From Jingyaoa shaoxingensis (lineage in GTDB: Bacteria > Bacillota > Clostridia > Lachnospirales > Lachnospiraceae), in contig NZ_JACRSZ010000017.1 of assembly GCF_014385005.1 (NCBI RefSeq), positions 1-64,000 on the forward strand: DNA of 64,000 nt, in the 5' to 3' direction. Position numbers and translations under genes: made by a program. The notes under the pieces were generated by a model that made no database searches, was not told the origin of the DNA, and saw only the letters and a program-made list of their open reading frames with translations. Below, in pieces: positions 33,278 to 43,077 of the stretch. Positions within the stretch are counted from its first letter, which is position 1; each line of letters begins with the position of its first letter.

Positions 33278-33982
33278 ATGCCATATCAGTTTCAGAGCCG
33301 TATCAGATACAGTGAAATAGGAGAAGATAAGAGACTTACCCTGCCGGGGTTGATCAATTATTTTCAGGATTGCAGTACGTTTCAGTCAGAGACACTGGGA
33401 AACGGCGTCGATGACATGTACGCCAAAGGAAAAGTGTGGGTGCTGGCGTACTGGCAGATCGAGATTAAAAGGCTTCCTGTTCTGGGAGAAGAGGTGACCG
33501 CACAGACCTGGGCGCATACTTTTAAAGGCTTCCAGGGAGAACGTAATTACCGTATGCTGGATGCAAAAGGCAGTAGTATTGCCTGTGCCAATTCTCTTTG
33601 GATCTATGTGGATCTGCAGACAGGGCATCCGGTGAGAGTGGACAGAGAGGTACAGGAACGCTACCCAATGGAACCGGCACTGGAGATGGAACGTATGTCA
33701 AGGAAGATCAAAGTTCCGGAAGGTGGTGTAACAGAAGAGGCATTTAAGGTATGCCGTCATCATCTGGATACCAATCATCATGTAAATAACGCACAGTATA
33801 TCGATATGGCGCAGGAGTATCTTCCAAAGGAATGGAAGCTGGCCAGAGTGAGAGTAGAATATAAAAATCAGGCGGTGCTGGGAGACATGATCTGCCCGGT
33901 AGTGTGCCGGATGGAAAACAGTGTGACAGTAGATCTGCGCGGTGAAGATGGCAGATCCTATGCTATTGTGGAATTTGCCTGA
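33278..33982 (+). CDS. Acyl-ACP thioesterase
   Basis: 234 residues, two hotdog folds of the FatA/B-like bacterial thioesterase family: MPYQFQSRIRYSEIGEDKRL at the start, GERNYRMLDAKG, and the catalytic-region motif HHLDTNHHVNNAQYIDMAQE. It would release fatty acids from acyl carrier protein. AGGAG lies upstream of the ATG. The next gene is co-oriented 61 bases on. Confidence 0.85.
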   Translation: MPYQFQSRIRYSEIGEDKRLTLPGLINYFQDCSTFQSETLGNGVDDMYAKGKVWVLAYWQIEIKRLPVLGEEVTAQTWAHTFKGFQGERNYRMLDAKGSSIACANSLWIYVDLQTGHPVRVDREVQERYPMEPALEMERMSRKIKVPEGGVTEEAFKVCRHHLDTNHHVNNAQYIDMAQEYLPKEWKLARVRVEYKNQAVLGDMICPVVCRMENSVTVDLRGEDGRSYAIVEFA

Positions 33983-34043
33983 GAGCAGGCAGACGGAACA
34001 GGGAACAGAGAAATAATAACGGAAAGACAGATTAGGTGAAGTA

Positions 34044-34880
34044 ATGTTAGAATTAGGAAAAAGACAGAAACTGAATATTGTTAAGAGAACAGATTTTGGT
34101 GTATATCTGGCAGAAGGAGACAACGTGGAAGAACGTGTCCTTCTTCCTCGTAAGGAAGTTCCGGAAAATGCAGTCATCGGCGATGAACTGGATGTTTTCT
34201 TGTATAAGGATTCCAGGGACCGCCTGATTGCAACTACCAGACAGCCGAAGCTGGAACTGGGACAGGTGGGAATCCTGAGAGTAAAAGAAGTAGCAAAGAT
34301 CGGAGCATTTCTGGACTGGGGACTGGAAAAAGACATTTTGCTTCCATTTAAGCAGCAGACCCGGAAGGTACGGGAAGGAGAAGACTGGCTGGTAGCCCTG
34401 TATATTGATAAGAGCGACCGTCTCTGTGCGACGATGAATGTCTATGAATATCTGGAGAAGGATTCTCCTTATAAGAAAGATGATCATGTAACAGGAACCA
34501 TCTATCAGATCAGTGAACGGTTTGGTGTATTCGTAGCAGTCGATAACCGTTATTCTGCACTAATTCCGCAGAAAGAGGCTGCAAGACATTATACGATTGG
34601 CGATCAGATCACTGCCAGAGTGACAGGAGTGAAGGAAGATGGCAAGCTGGATCTGTCGGCAAGAGAAAAAGCATATCTTCAGATTGATGAAGATGCAGAG
34701 GCAGTTATGATGGCAATCGAGGAATTCTCAGGTGTTCTGCCATTTACAGACAAAGCATCACCGGAAGTGATCAAAAGAGAGATGGGACTGAGCAAAAACG
34801 CATTCAAGCGTGCAGTGGGACATCTGTTAAAAGAGGGCAGAATCGAGATTACAGAACGGGTAATCCGAAAAGTAAAATAA
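34044..34880 (+). CDS. CvfB-like S1 RNA-binding protein
   Basis: 278 residues with tandem S1-type barrels (KRTDFGVYLAEGD; KEVAKIGAFLDWGLEKDILL; ISERFGVFVAVDNRYSALIP) and a C-terminal winged helix (MGLSKNAFKRAVGHLLKEGR). This is the CvfB/YitL layout, an RNA-binding virulence regulator in staphylococci. AGGTGA lies before the ATG. Confidence 0.8.
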   Translation: MLELGKRQKLNIVKRTDFGVYLAEGDNVEERVLLPRKEVPENAVIGDELDVFLYKDSRDRLIATTRQPKLELGQVGILRVKEVAKIGAFLDWGLEKDILLPFKQQTRKVREGEDWLVALYIDKSDRLCATMNVYEYLEKDSPYKKDDHVTGTIYQISERFGVFVAVDNRYSALIPQKEAARHYTIGDQITARVTGVKEDGKLDLSAREKAYLQIDEDAEAVMMAIEEFSGVLPFTDKASPEVIKREMGLSKNAFKRAVGHLLKEGRIEITERVIRKVK

Positions 34881-35131
34881 AGACTGATACGTTCTGAAGT
34901 CGAAGCTGTAGCGTCCCTGTGTAGATTTTGCACGACAGACGGGGAAAGCAGCACCGGAGAATGAGACAATTGTTATAAAATAAACGAAGTATAGAATCTA
35001 AACTAATAGTCATAAGGGAGAAAGCGAGAAAACCGCTTGTAATTTCTGGCAAAATCGCATATAGTATGGGTGTAGCGAAGAAAGAGTTTAGAGGCAGACC
35101 GCAAGAGAAGATGCGGTGAAAGGAGTATAAA

Positions 35132-35365
35132 ATGAAAGTACAGAATATCACAGATATAAATAAGTTTTTTGAGGTAGTAGATAGCTGTAAAGGAAAAGTA
35201 GAATTAGTAACAGGCGAAGGTGACAGACTGAATCTGAAGTCTAAGCTGTGTCAGTATGTTTCTCTGGCAAACATTTTCTCCAACGGTGAGATTCCGGAAC
35301 TGGAAGTTCTTGCTTACGAAAAAGAAGATGTAGATAAACTGATCAATTTCATGATCAATGGTTAA
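35132..35365 (+). CDS. Conserved small protein of Lachnospiraceae
   Basis: 77 residues, beginning MKVQNITDINKFFEVVDSCK and containing CQYVSLANIFSNGEIPELEV. I recall relatives labelled polya polymerase by automatic transfer, which its size does not support. AAAGGAG precedes the ATG. The 250-bp gap upstream has TATAGAAT-like -10 sequence near 34991 and a small hairpin ACCGCA/TGCGGT (35098-35118) just before the ribosome site that might affect translation. A strong terminator follows. Confidence 0.6.
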   Translation: MKVQNITDINKFFEVVDSCKGKVELVTGEGDRLNLKSKLCQYVSLANIFSNGEIPELEVLAYEKEDVDKLINFMING

Positions 35366-35420
35366 TTTAATGATAACAGAGTCAAAAGCCTGAATCATAA
35401 TATATAATTTTTAGACTGTC

Positions 35421-35475
35421 AAAGACCGTTGTAAGATGTTATACTAAAAAAAGACATTTTACAACGGTCTTTTTT
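35421..35475 (+). terminator. Strong terminator before dnaE
   Basis: AAAGACCGTTGTAA pairs exactly with TTACAACGGTCTTT, extended in the loop by ATGT/ACAT, with TTTTTT at the end. Confidence 0.9.
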
Positions 35476-35502
35476 CATATAAATAGAAATGAGGTTTCAA
35501 TT

Positions 35503-38500
35503 TTGAATTTTACACATTTGCATGTGCATACGGAGTACAGTCTTCTGGACGGCTCCAATAAAATTAAAGAATATGTAAGCCGGGTCAAAGAACTGGGAAT
35601 GAACAGTGCGGCAATTACAGACCATGGAGTGATGTTCGGTGTGATTGATTTTTACCGTGCAGCACGGGCAGAGGGAATTAATCCGATCCTGGGATGTGAA
35701 GTATATGTGGCACCTGGATCACGTTTTGACAGGGAAAAGTCCAGCGGGGATGACCGGTATTATCATCTGGTTCTTCTGGCAGAGAATAACAAAGGCTACA
35801 GCAATCTGATGAAGATCGTGTCCAAGGGCTATACGGAAGGGTATTATTATAAGCCACGTGTGGATCGCTCCGTTTTGGAAGAGTACCATGAGGGGATCAT
35901 TGCTTTGAGTGCCTGCCTGGCTGGAGAAGTGCAGAAGTATCTGGCAAGGGGCATGTATGAAGAGGCGAAGAAAGCAGCGCTGGAGCATGAGCAGATATTT
36001 GGAAAGGGTAATTATTTTCTTGAATTGCAGGATCATGGGATACCAGAGCAGAAACTGGTGAATCAGCAGTTGCTTCGGATGAGTAGAGAGACAGGCATTG
36101 AACTGGTGGCTACTAATGATGTGCACTACACTTACGCAGAGGATGCGGATTCCCATGATATTCTGCTGTGTATCCAGACTGGCAAGAAGCTGGATGATGA
36201 AGAACGTATGCGCTACGAAGGCGGTCAGTATTATGTGAAGTCACCGGAAGAAATGGCACAGCTTTTCCCATATGCACTACAGGCACTGGAAAATACCCAG
36301 AAGATCGCAGACCGTTGCCATGTGGAGATCGAATTTGGCGTGACCAAGCTGCCAAAGTTTGATGTTCCGGAAGGCTATACCTCATGGGAATATCTGAATA
36401 AACTATGTTTTGACGGCCTTGCAGAACGGTATGAGGAACAGCAGGCAGAAGAATTAAAAGAACGCCTGAATTACGAACTTGGCATTATTCAGAAAATGGG
36501 TTATGTTGATTATTTCCTGATTGTGTGGGACTTTATTCATTACGCCAGAGAGCATGACATTATGGTGGGACCGGGACGTGGATCAGCTGCTGGAAGCCTG
36601 GTTTCCTATACACTGGGAATCACGAAGCTGGACCCGATTAAGTATAATCTGCTGTTTGAACGATTCCTGAATCCGGAGCGAGTATCCATGCCGGATATTG
36701 ACGTGGATTTCTGTTTTGAAAGAAGACAGGAAGTCATTGATTATGTGGTGCGTAAGTATGGCAAGGAAAAAGTTGTTCAGATCGTTACCTTTGGTACGCT
36801 TGCAGCCCGTGGCGTCATCCGTGATGTGGGACGTGTCATGGATATCCCTTATGCGATAGTGGACAATGTGGCAAAGATGATACCGCAGGAACTGAATATC
36901 ACCATAGACAAAGCCTTAAAAATGAATCCGGATCTGAAAAAGCTATATGAGGAAGATGCGCAGATGCGGCGGTTGATTGATATGTCCAGAAGGCTGGAAG
37001 GTCTGCCAAGACATACCTCTATGCATGCGGCAGGAGTTGTCATCTGTCAGAAGGCAGCAGATGAATATGTGCCTCTGGCCCTGGGATCTGATGGCTCGCC
37101 GGTTACTCAGTTTACCATGACCACACTGGAGGAACTGGGACTTCTGAAGATGGACTTTCTGGGACTTCGAACCCTGACCGTGATTCAGAACGCAGTAAAA
37201 TTTGTAGAGCAGAATGTCGGAATGGTGTTAGATATGGATCACATTGATTATAATGATCCCAAGGTTCTGGCATCCTTAAGTACAGGAAAGACAGATGGCG
37301 TGTTCCAGCTGGAAAGTGCGGGCATGAAGAATTTCATGAAAGAACTGAAGCCGGAGAGCCTGGAAGATATCATTGCGGGGATTGCTCTGTATCGTCCGGG
37401 GCCAATGGATTTTATTCCACAATATATTAAAGGAAAGAACAATGCAGAGAGCATTACCTATGACTGTCCGCAGCTAAAGCCGATTCTGGAAGCCACCTAC
37501 GGATGTATCGTTTATCAGGAACAGGTTATGCAGATCGTACGTGACCTGGGTGGATATACACTGGGACGAAGCGATCTTCTCCGACGTGCCATGTCTAAGA
37601 AAAAAGCGGCAGTCATGGAGAAGGAACGGCAGAATTTTGTATATGGTAATAAAGAGGAAGGTGTTCCGGGCTGTATCAAAAATGGAATTTCAGAAGCAGT
37701 TGCCAATAAAATCTATGATGATATGATTGATTTTGCAAAATATGCTTTTAATAAATCACATGCAGCAGCCTATGCAGTGGTTTCTTATCAGACGGCATAT
37801 CTGAAGTATTATTATCCGGTAGAATTCATGGCGGCACTGATGACGTCAGTCATTGATAACTCGGCAAAAGTGGCAGAATACCACATGACCTGCCGTCAGA
37901 TGGGAATCCAGATTCTGCCGCCGGATATAAATCTGGGAGAGAGCGGCTTTACCGTAGATGGTAACAATATTCGATACGGGCTGTCTGCCATCAAGAGTGT
38001 GGGAAAACCAGTGATCGCAGCCATTGTGGAAGAACGTAAACTAAACGGAAAATATACTTCCCTGAAGAATTTTATGGAACGTCTGTCAGGAAAAGAGATC
38101 AATAAGAGAACGGTAGAAAACTTTATTAAATCCGGAGCCTTTGACAGTCTTGGCGGAAACAGACACCAGTTTATGCTGCTCTATGGACCATTGATGGATT
38201 CTGTGAATCAGGAGAAGAAGAATTCTATGGCAGGTCAGATGTCCCTCTTTGATTTTGTAGGAGAAGAAGAAAAGAAAGGATTTGAGGTCAGCATGCCAGA
38301 GGTGGAAGAATATGAGAAAGAACAGCTTCTGGCCTATGAAAAAGAGGTGCTTGGTTTTTATGTCAGCGGTCATCCTCTGGAAAAATACGAAAGTATCTGG
38401 AAAAAGCATATTACCAATGTGACGGCTGACTTTGCGCTGGATGAAGAGACCGGGCATTCCAGAGTCACCGATGGTATCAAGGCTACTGTGGGCGGGATGA

Positions 38501-38955
38501 TTGTGGAAAAGACCATCAAGTATACGAGAAATAATCAGACTATGGCGTTCCTGACACTGGAAGACCTGCTGGGAACAGTAGAAGTCGTGGTATTTCCAAG
38601 AGACTACGAGAAGAATAAAAACCAGCTTGTGGAAGATGAAAAGGTATTTATTACAGGGCGGGTATCGGTGGAGGAAGATAAGCCAAGTAAGCTGATCTGC
38701 GAGAAAATAAAGAACTTTAAGGATATCAACCGGGAAGTATGGATCCAGTTTGCAGATATGAATGCCTATCAGGAAAATGAGAGACAGCTATATAATATTC
38801 TGCGGGAATCTGACGGAAAAGATCGTGTGGTAATCTATGTCAGATCACCGAAAGCAGTAAAGCGTCTTTCGGAAAACTGGACGGTAAATGCCAATGAAGA
38901 ACTGCTTCGGAAGCTGGCTGAGAAGTTCGGAATAGAAAATGTAAAAACTATTTGA
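35503..38955 (+). CDS. dnaE: DNA polymerase III subunit alpha
   Basis: 1150 residues. The N-terminal PHP domain (THLHVHTEYSLLDG; ITDHGVMFGV), the polymerase palm with catalytic acids in MPDIDVDFCFERR, the fingers, a helix-hairpin-helix, and a C-terminal OB fold (TVGGMIVEKTIKYTR) match DnaE1/DnaE3-type replicases. It works alongside PolC in low-GC Gram-positives. TTG start, supported by GAGG eight bases upstream. It runs without visible defects. Confidence 0.95.
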   Translation: MNFTHLHVHTEYSLLDGSNKIKEYVSRVKELGMNSAAITDHGVMFGVIDFYRAARAEGINPILGCEVYVAPGSRFDREKSSGDDRYYHLVLLAENNKGYSNLMKIVSKGYTEGYYYKPRVDRSVLEEYHEGIIALSACLAGEVQKYLARGMYEEAKKAALEHEQIFGKGNYFLELQDHGIPEQKLVNQQLLRMSRETGIELVATNDVHYTYAEDADSHDILLCIQTGKKLDDEERMRYEGGQYYVKSPEEMAQLFPYALQALENTQKIADRCHVEIEFGVTKLPKFDVPEGYTSWEYLNKLCFDGLAERYEEQQAEELKERLNYELGIIQKMGYVDYFLIVWDFIHYAREHDIMVGPGRGSAAGSLVSYTLGITKLDPIKYNLLFERFLNPERVSMPDIDVDFCFERRQEVIDYVVRKYGKEKVVQIVTFGTLAARGVIRDVGRVMDIPYAIVDNVAKMIPQELNITIDKALKMNPDLKKLYEEDAQMRRLIDMSRRLEGLPRHTSMHAAGVVICQKAADEYVPLALGSDGSPVTQFTMTTLEELGLLKMDFLGLRTLTVIQNAVKFVEQNVGMVLDMDHIDYNDPKVLASLSTGKTDGVFQLESAGMKNFMKELKPESLEDIIAGIALYRPGPMDFIPQYIKGKNNAESITYDCPQLKPILEATYGCIVYQEQVMQIVRDLGGYTLGRSDLLRRAMSKKKAAVMEKERQNFVYGNKEEGVPGCIKNGISEAVANKIYDDMIDFAKYAFNKSHAAAYAVVSYQTAYLKYYYPVEFMAALMTSVIDNSAKVAEYHMTCRQMGIQILPPDINLGESGFTVDGNNIRYGLSAIKSVGKPVIAAIVEERKLNGKYTSLKNFMERLSGKEINKRTVENFIKSGAFDSLGGNRHQFMLLYGPLMDSVNQEKKNSMAGQMSLFDFVGEEEKKGFEVSMPEVEEYEKEQLLAYEKEVLGFYVSGHPLEKYESIWKKHITNVTADFALDEETGHSRVTDGIKATVGGMIVEKTIKYTRNNQTMAFLTLEDLLGTVEVVVFPRDYEKNKNQLVEDEKVFITGRVSVEEDKPSKLICEKIKNFKDINREVWIQFADMNAYQENERQLYNILRESDGKDRVVIYVRSPKAVKRLSENWTVNANEELLRKLAEKFGIENVKTI

Positions 38956-39025
38956 AAATGCAAATGAAATGAATTACACTATAGAAAAATGTGAAAACAG
39001 CAAAGCCTTTTGAGGAGGAGATACC

Positions 39026-40000
39026 ATGGAAAAAGAAATCAAAACAATTGGTGTGCTGACCAGCGGCGGAGATGCATCCGGAATGAATGCTGCCATCCGT
39101 GCGGTAGTCAGAAAGGCAATCTACAATGGCAAAAAAGTAAAGGGTATCTACCGTGGATACAGCGGTCTGTTAAATGAAGAGATCAGGGATATGACAGCAA
39201 GGGATGTGTCAGATACAATTGCCCGCGGTGGTACCATTCTGGGAACTGCAAGATGTGCAGAATTCCGCACAGAAGAAGGTCAGAAACTGGGTGCTGAGAT
39301 CTGCAAGAAGCACGGTATTGACGGTCTGGTAGTTATCGGAGGTGATGGCTCTTTTGCGGGAGCGCAGAAGCTGGCGGCATTGGGGATAAATACCATTGGT
39401 GTTCCGGGTACCATTGATCTGGATATTGCGTGTACCGAGTATACCATCGGATTTGATACAGCAATCAATACGGCAATGGAAGCCATCGATAAAGTTCGTG
39501 ATACCTCTACTTCTCATGAACGGTGCAGTATTATAGAGGTAATGGGAAGACATGCAGGTTATATTGCATTATATTGTGGTATTGCCAATGGAGCGGAAGA
39601 TATTCTGGTTCCGGAACGTTATAATTATGATGAACAGGAACTGATCAATAACATTATCCGTAACAGAAAGCGTGGCAAGAAGCACCATATCATTATTAAT
39701 GCAGAAGGTATCGGACATTCCACCTCTATGGCAAGACGTATCCAGGCAGCAACCGGTGTGGAGACAAGAGCAACCATTCTTGGTCACATGCAGCGTGGAG
39801 GAAGCCCAACCTGTAAGGATCGTGTATATGCATCTATGATGGGAGCCTATGCAGTAGACCTTCTGTGTGCAGGCAAGAGCAATCGTGTGGTCGGATACCG
39901 TCATGGCGATTTTACAGATTTTGACATTGACGAGGCACTGGCTATGCAGAAGGATCTGCCGGAATACATGTGGGAGGTAGCAAGAGCGTTATCGGTATAG
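39026..40000 (+). CDS. pfkA: 6-phosphofructokinase
   Basis: 324 residues. GVLTSGGDASGMNAAIRAVV binds ATP (GGD), GGDGSFAGA follows, and the catalytic loop reads PGTIDLDIACTEYTIGFDTA, with both Asp kept but Leu in place of the usual Asn between them. MGRHAGYIA and HMQRGGSP complete the substrate site. It phosphorylates fructose 6-phosphate in glycolysis. GGAGGAG lies before the ATG. Confidence 0.95.
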   Translation: MEKEIKTIGVLTSGGDASGMNAAIRAVVRKAIYNGKKVKGIYRGYSGLLNEEIRDMTARDVSDTIARGGTILGTARCAEFRTEEGQKLGAEICKKHGIDGLVVIGGDGSFAGAQKLAALGINTIGVPGTIDLDIACTEYTIGFDTAINTAMEAIDKVRDTSTSHERCSIIEVMGRHAGYIALYCGIANGAEDILVPERYNYDEQELINNIIRNRKRGKKHHIIINAEGIGHSTSMARRIQAATGVETRATILGHMQRGGSPTCKDRVYASMMGAYAVDLLCAGKSNRVVGYRHGDFTDFDIDEALAMQKDLPEYMWEVARALSV

Positions 40001-40032
40001 CAGACAGGTGACAATTGCAGATAAGTCATAAT

Positions 40033-40806
40033 ATGATAGAAAGTACAGCAAATAAGCAGGTCAGGAATCTGATACAATTGATAAAGAAGGCGAAAGTCCG
40101 TCGGGAAACACAGACTTTTGTGGTGGAAGGCATTCGTATGTTCCGTGAGGTGCCAAAAGAACAACTGGTGCAGACTTATGTATCAGAAAGTTTTCTGGAA
40201 AAACAGGAAAATCACGAAGCTCTGAAGGGCATTCATTATGAAGTCATGACGGACAAAGTGTTTGCAGCAGTTTCTGACACACAGACGCCTCAGGGAATAC
40301 TCTGTGTTGTGCGGCAGAAGGAATATACACTGGAAGAGATCTTAAAGAAAGAATTTCCGTTTCTGATGATTCTGGAGAATCTTCAGGATCCGGGCAATCT
40401 GGGTACAATTTTCCGCACAGCAGAGGGAGCGGGAGTGGATGGTATCATTATGAGTTCGGATACCGTGGACATTTATAATCCCAAGACGGTGCGTTCAACC
40501 ATGGGATCTCTGTACCGTATGCCTTTCTTCTATGAGAAGGATCTGAAGGGTGTGGTTGAGAGAATAAAGGAAAAAAACGTCTCCGTTTATGCAGCGCACT
40601 TAAAAGGCAAACATGCATACTACCTTGAGGATTACAGAAGTGGATGTGCATTTCTGATCGGCAATGAAGGAAATGGACTGACAGATGAACTGGCGGCACT
40701 GGCAGACACGTATATCAGAATTCCAATGGAAGGTCAGGTAGAGTCTCTGAATGCAGCCATAGCAGCAGCAGTATTAATGTATGAAGTAAAAAGACAGCGA
40801 GATTGA
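40033..40806 (+). CDS. TrmH/SpoU-family RNA 2'-O-methyltransferase
   Basis: 257 residues. An N-terminal substrate-binding domain (NKQVRNLIQLIKKAKVRRET, FVVEGIRMF) precedes the knotted SPOUT domain: LENLQDPGNLGTIFRTAEGA, FLIGNEGNGL and IPMEGQVESLNAAIAAAVL. It methylates a ribose in rRNA or tRNA. The ATG at 40033 gives the usual family start; a TTG at 40015 with AGGTGA close by is the alternative. Confidence 0.85.
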   Translation: MIESTANKQVRNLIQLIKKAKVRRETQTFVVEGIRMFREVPKEQLVQTYVSESFLEKQENHEALKGIHYEVMTDKVFAAVSDTQTPQGILCVVRQKEYTLEEILKKEFPFLMILENLQDPGNLGTIFRTAEGAGVDGIIMSSDTVDIYNPKTVRSTMGSLYRMPFFYEKDLKGVVERIKEKNVSVYAAHLKGKHAYYLEDYRSGCAFLIGNEGNGLTDELAALADTYIRIPMEGQVESLNAAIAAAVLMYEVKRQRD

Positions 40807-40812
40807 TCAGAA

Positions 40813-40847
40813 CCCGTCTTACTCAAATTGGTAAGACGGGGATTTTT
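40813..40847 (+). terminator. Terminator after the methyltransferase gene
   Basis: CCCGTCTTAC pairs exactly with GTAAGACGGG, followed by GATTTTT. Confidence 0.9.
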
Positions 40848-40865
40848 ATGACAGTTTTTAGGGGG

Positions 40866-40894
40866 TTGACAAAGAAAGTTAACTATCGTACAAT
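40866..40894 (+). promoter_or_regulatory. Promoter of the cell-wall hydrolase gene
   Basis: TTGACA (40866-40871), 17 bases, TACAAT (40889-40894). The 5' leader would be about 130 nt. Confidence 0.8.
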
Positions 40895-41029
40895 AGGACT
40901 GTAAAAATTCTTAACAAATTTGTAATAATATGCGCTGAGAAATGTAAAAACTTACAGAGAGTCATAAAAAAGGGAGTTGCAAAAAGGCTTTCACGTGGTG
41001 ATTACAGGCGCATATACGGAGGTTATGTA

Positions 41030-42508
41030 ATGAAAAACAGAACAAAAGCAGCAATTTGTAGTACTGTCTCAGTCCTGACACTTTCTGTGCTGTCTTCCTC
41101 TACCGTTATGGCAGCAGAAAGCAGCAGATGTGGTGGAAAGAACGTGGCAGTTGCCAATGTAAGCAGCGAATTACTGATTCGTGCAAGCGCAGATGACAGC
41201 AGTGCTGTGATTGGATATGTACCAAGTGCCGGCGGTGTGATGGTAAAGAGTATGGATGCTGACTGGACGAAGGTAGAGGTTGGAGACAAGACAGGTTATG
41301 TACGAACAGAGTATCTTGCATTTGATGACAGGGCAGATGAACTGAAGTCTGTATACGGAGTACAGGGGGCAGTTGCTTCCTGGGATAATGTAAAGATTTT
41401 CTCAGATCATGAAGATACATCTTCTATTATCGGAACGATGAATGAGGGAGAAGGATACGAGGTACTGGGAAGCACAAATGACTGGGTAGAGATTCAGCTG
41501 GATAATGGCGAGACGGCATATGTGGCAGCAGAAGATGTGGAGACGACCATGGTAGTTGATGGTGCAGTGTCAGTAGATGACAGCACAGCACAGCCGGCAA
41601 CGACTACATATACTGTAGCGCCACAGAATGATACTTACATAGAGCAGGCTGAGGATACCTATGTGGCAGAAACCGAGTACGTCCCAGAAACGGATTATGT
41701 GGCAGAAACCGAGTACGCTCCAGAGACGGACTATGTGGCAGAAACAGAGTACATCCCAGAGACGGACTATGTGGCAGAGACCGAATATGTTCCAGAGACG
41801 GACTATGTGGCAGAGACCGAATATGTTCCAGAGACGGACTATGTGGCAGAGACCGAATATGTTCCAGAGACGGACTATGTGGCAGAGACCGAATATGTTC
41901 CAGAGACGGACTATGTGGCAGAGACCGAATATGTTCCAGAGACGGACTATGTGGCAGAGACCGAATATGTTCCAGAGACGGACTATGTGGCAGAGACCGA
42001 ATATGTTCCAGAGACGGACTATGTGGCAGAAACCGAATATGTCCCAGAAACAGATTATGTGGCAGAAACCGAATATGTCCCAGAAACAGATTATGTGGCA
42101 GAAACCGAATACGTCCCAGAGACGGAGTATGTAGAAGAAACTGAGAGCACAGAGAGTACGGAAAGTACGGTAAGCGCAAGCAGCAGTGATCTGGATCTGC
42201 TGGCAGCACTGATCTACTGTGAAGCAGGCAACCAGTCTATGGAAGGTAAAATTGCAGTAGGACAGGTTGTTATGAACCGTGTGGCAAGTTCATCTTTTGC
42301 GAATAGTATTCATGATGTTATTTATGAAAGTGGACAGTTTACACCGGCATCCAGTGGATGGCTGGACAGTGTGATTGGAAGTGCGCCAAGCGACTGTTAC
42401 GAAGCAGCACAGGCTGCTATGAATGGACAGGGAACTGTTGGCGGAGCACTTTACTTCAATACCGGGTCCGGAAAAGGAACTCAGATTGGTGCACATCAGT
42501 TCTACTAA
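41030..42508 (+). CDS. Secreted SleB/CwlJ-type cell-wall hydrolase with a 12-residue repeat
   Basis: 492 residues. A signal peptide ending VMAAE, two SH3-type wall-binding domains (about 40-95 and 110-170), a spacer of 13 tandem 12-residue units (consensus YVAETEYVPETD; residues about 211-366), a Ser/Thr/Glu linker, and a C-terminal Hydrolase_2 domain (LAALIYCEAGNQSMEGKIAV with the catalytic Glu). It is likely exported and cuts peptidoglycan; the acidic repeat may span the wall. Own promoter and terminator. Confidence 0.85.
   Translation: MKNRTKAAICSTVSVLTLSVLSSSTVMAAESSRCGGKNVAVANVSSELLIRASADDSSAVIGYVPSAGGVMVKSMDADWTKVEVGDKTGYVRTEYLAFDDRADELKSVYGVQGAVASWDNVKIFSDHEDTSSIIGTMNEGEGYEVLGSTNDWVEIQLDNGETAYVAAEDVETTMVVDGAVSVDDSTAQPATTTYTVAPQNDTYIEQAEDTYVAETEYVPETDYVAETEYAPETDYVAETEYIPETDYVAETEYVPETDYVAETEYVPETDYVAETEYVPETDYVAETEYVPETDYVAETEYVPETDYVAETEYVPETDYVAETEYVPETDYVAETEYVPETDYVAETEYVPETDYVAETEYVPETEYVEETESTESTESTVSASSSDLDLLAALIYCEAGNQSMEGKIAVGQVVMNRVASSSFANSIHDVIYESGQFTPASSGWLDSVIGSAPSDCYEAAQAAMNGQGTVGGALYFNTGSGKGTQIGAHQFY
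41660..42127 (+). repeat. 36-bp tandem repeat inside the hydrolase gene, 13 units
   Basis: Unit starts fall every 36 bases from 41660. Units 4 to 10 (41768-42019) appear identical in DNA; units 1-3 and 11-13 carry point differences. Each unit codes 12 residues, so copy-number change keeps the frame. Confidence 0.95.
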
Positions 42509-42528
42509 AATATAAGAAGAATATTAAG

Positions 42529-42570
42529 ATACCATATCTGATACTTATGTGTCAGGTGTGGTATTTTTTT
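42529..42570 (+). terminator. Terminator of the hydrolase gene
   Basis: ATACCATATCTGA pairs with TCAGGTGTGGTAT, followed by TTTTTTT. Confidence 0.85.
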
Positions 42571-42626
42571 ATATGTTATGATATAATAGGAAAACATGAA
42601 AAGCCGGACGGGAAAGGAGGAGCAAA

Positions 42627-43076
42627 ATGGATTTTGTTATGTTACCGGTGCACTGGATGATCTTGTTTATTCTGTTGCTGGTAATAGAACTGCTGACGAT
42701 GGGGCTAACCACAATCTGGTTTGCGGGAGGAGCTCTTGCAGGGCTGATTGCCAATGTCTGCGGACTGGATTTCTGGCCACAGATGATGGCGTTTGTTGCA
42801 GTTTCGTTTTTATTGCTGTTTTTTACAAGACCATTTGCGGTAAAATATGTGAACAAAGGGCATGTTTCTACCAATGTGGATGAGCTGATCGGAATGGAAG
42901 GCGTAGTCCTGGAGGAGATTGACAATCTCAGGGCATCCGGCAGGGTTCAGGTCAGAGGGATGGAATGGACAGCCAGATCTCAGAATCAGGAACAGAAAAT
43001 TGCAAAAGATAAGATCATAGAAGTATGTGCTATTGAAGGGGTAAAATTAATTGTAAAAGAAAAGGAGAACAACTGA
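42627..43076 (+). CDS. Short NfeD-family protein
   Basis: 149 residues. Three or four membrane helices (HWMILFILLLVIELLTMG onward) precede a C-terminal OB-fold NfeD domain (LIGMEGVVLEEIDNLRASGR). Short NfeD proteins pair with SPFH proteins, and the next gene, one base on, is such a partner. They are thought to organise membrane microdomains. AAAGGAGGAG precedes the ATG. Confidence 0.85.
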   Translation: MDFVMLPVHWMILFILLLVIELLTMGLTTIWFAGGALAGLIANVCGLDFWPQMMAFVAVSFLLLFFTRPFAVKYVNKGHVSTNVDELIGMEGVVLEEIDNLRASGRVQVRGMEWTARSQNQEQKIAKDKIIEVCAIEGVKLIVKEKENN

Positions 43077-43077
43077 T

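Noticed and set aside
41660..42127. Regular 36-bp repeats that could suggest a CRISPR array
   Set aside because: The units are contiguous without spacers and encode a 12-residue protein repeat inside an intact hydrolase frame.
41604..42209. Long open frames on the other strand and in another frame across the hydrolase repeat
   Set aside because: They exist only because the 36-bp unit is free of stops in several frames; their Pro/His/Ser or Trp/Gln/Arg-rich repeats look like no protein and lack ribosome sites.
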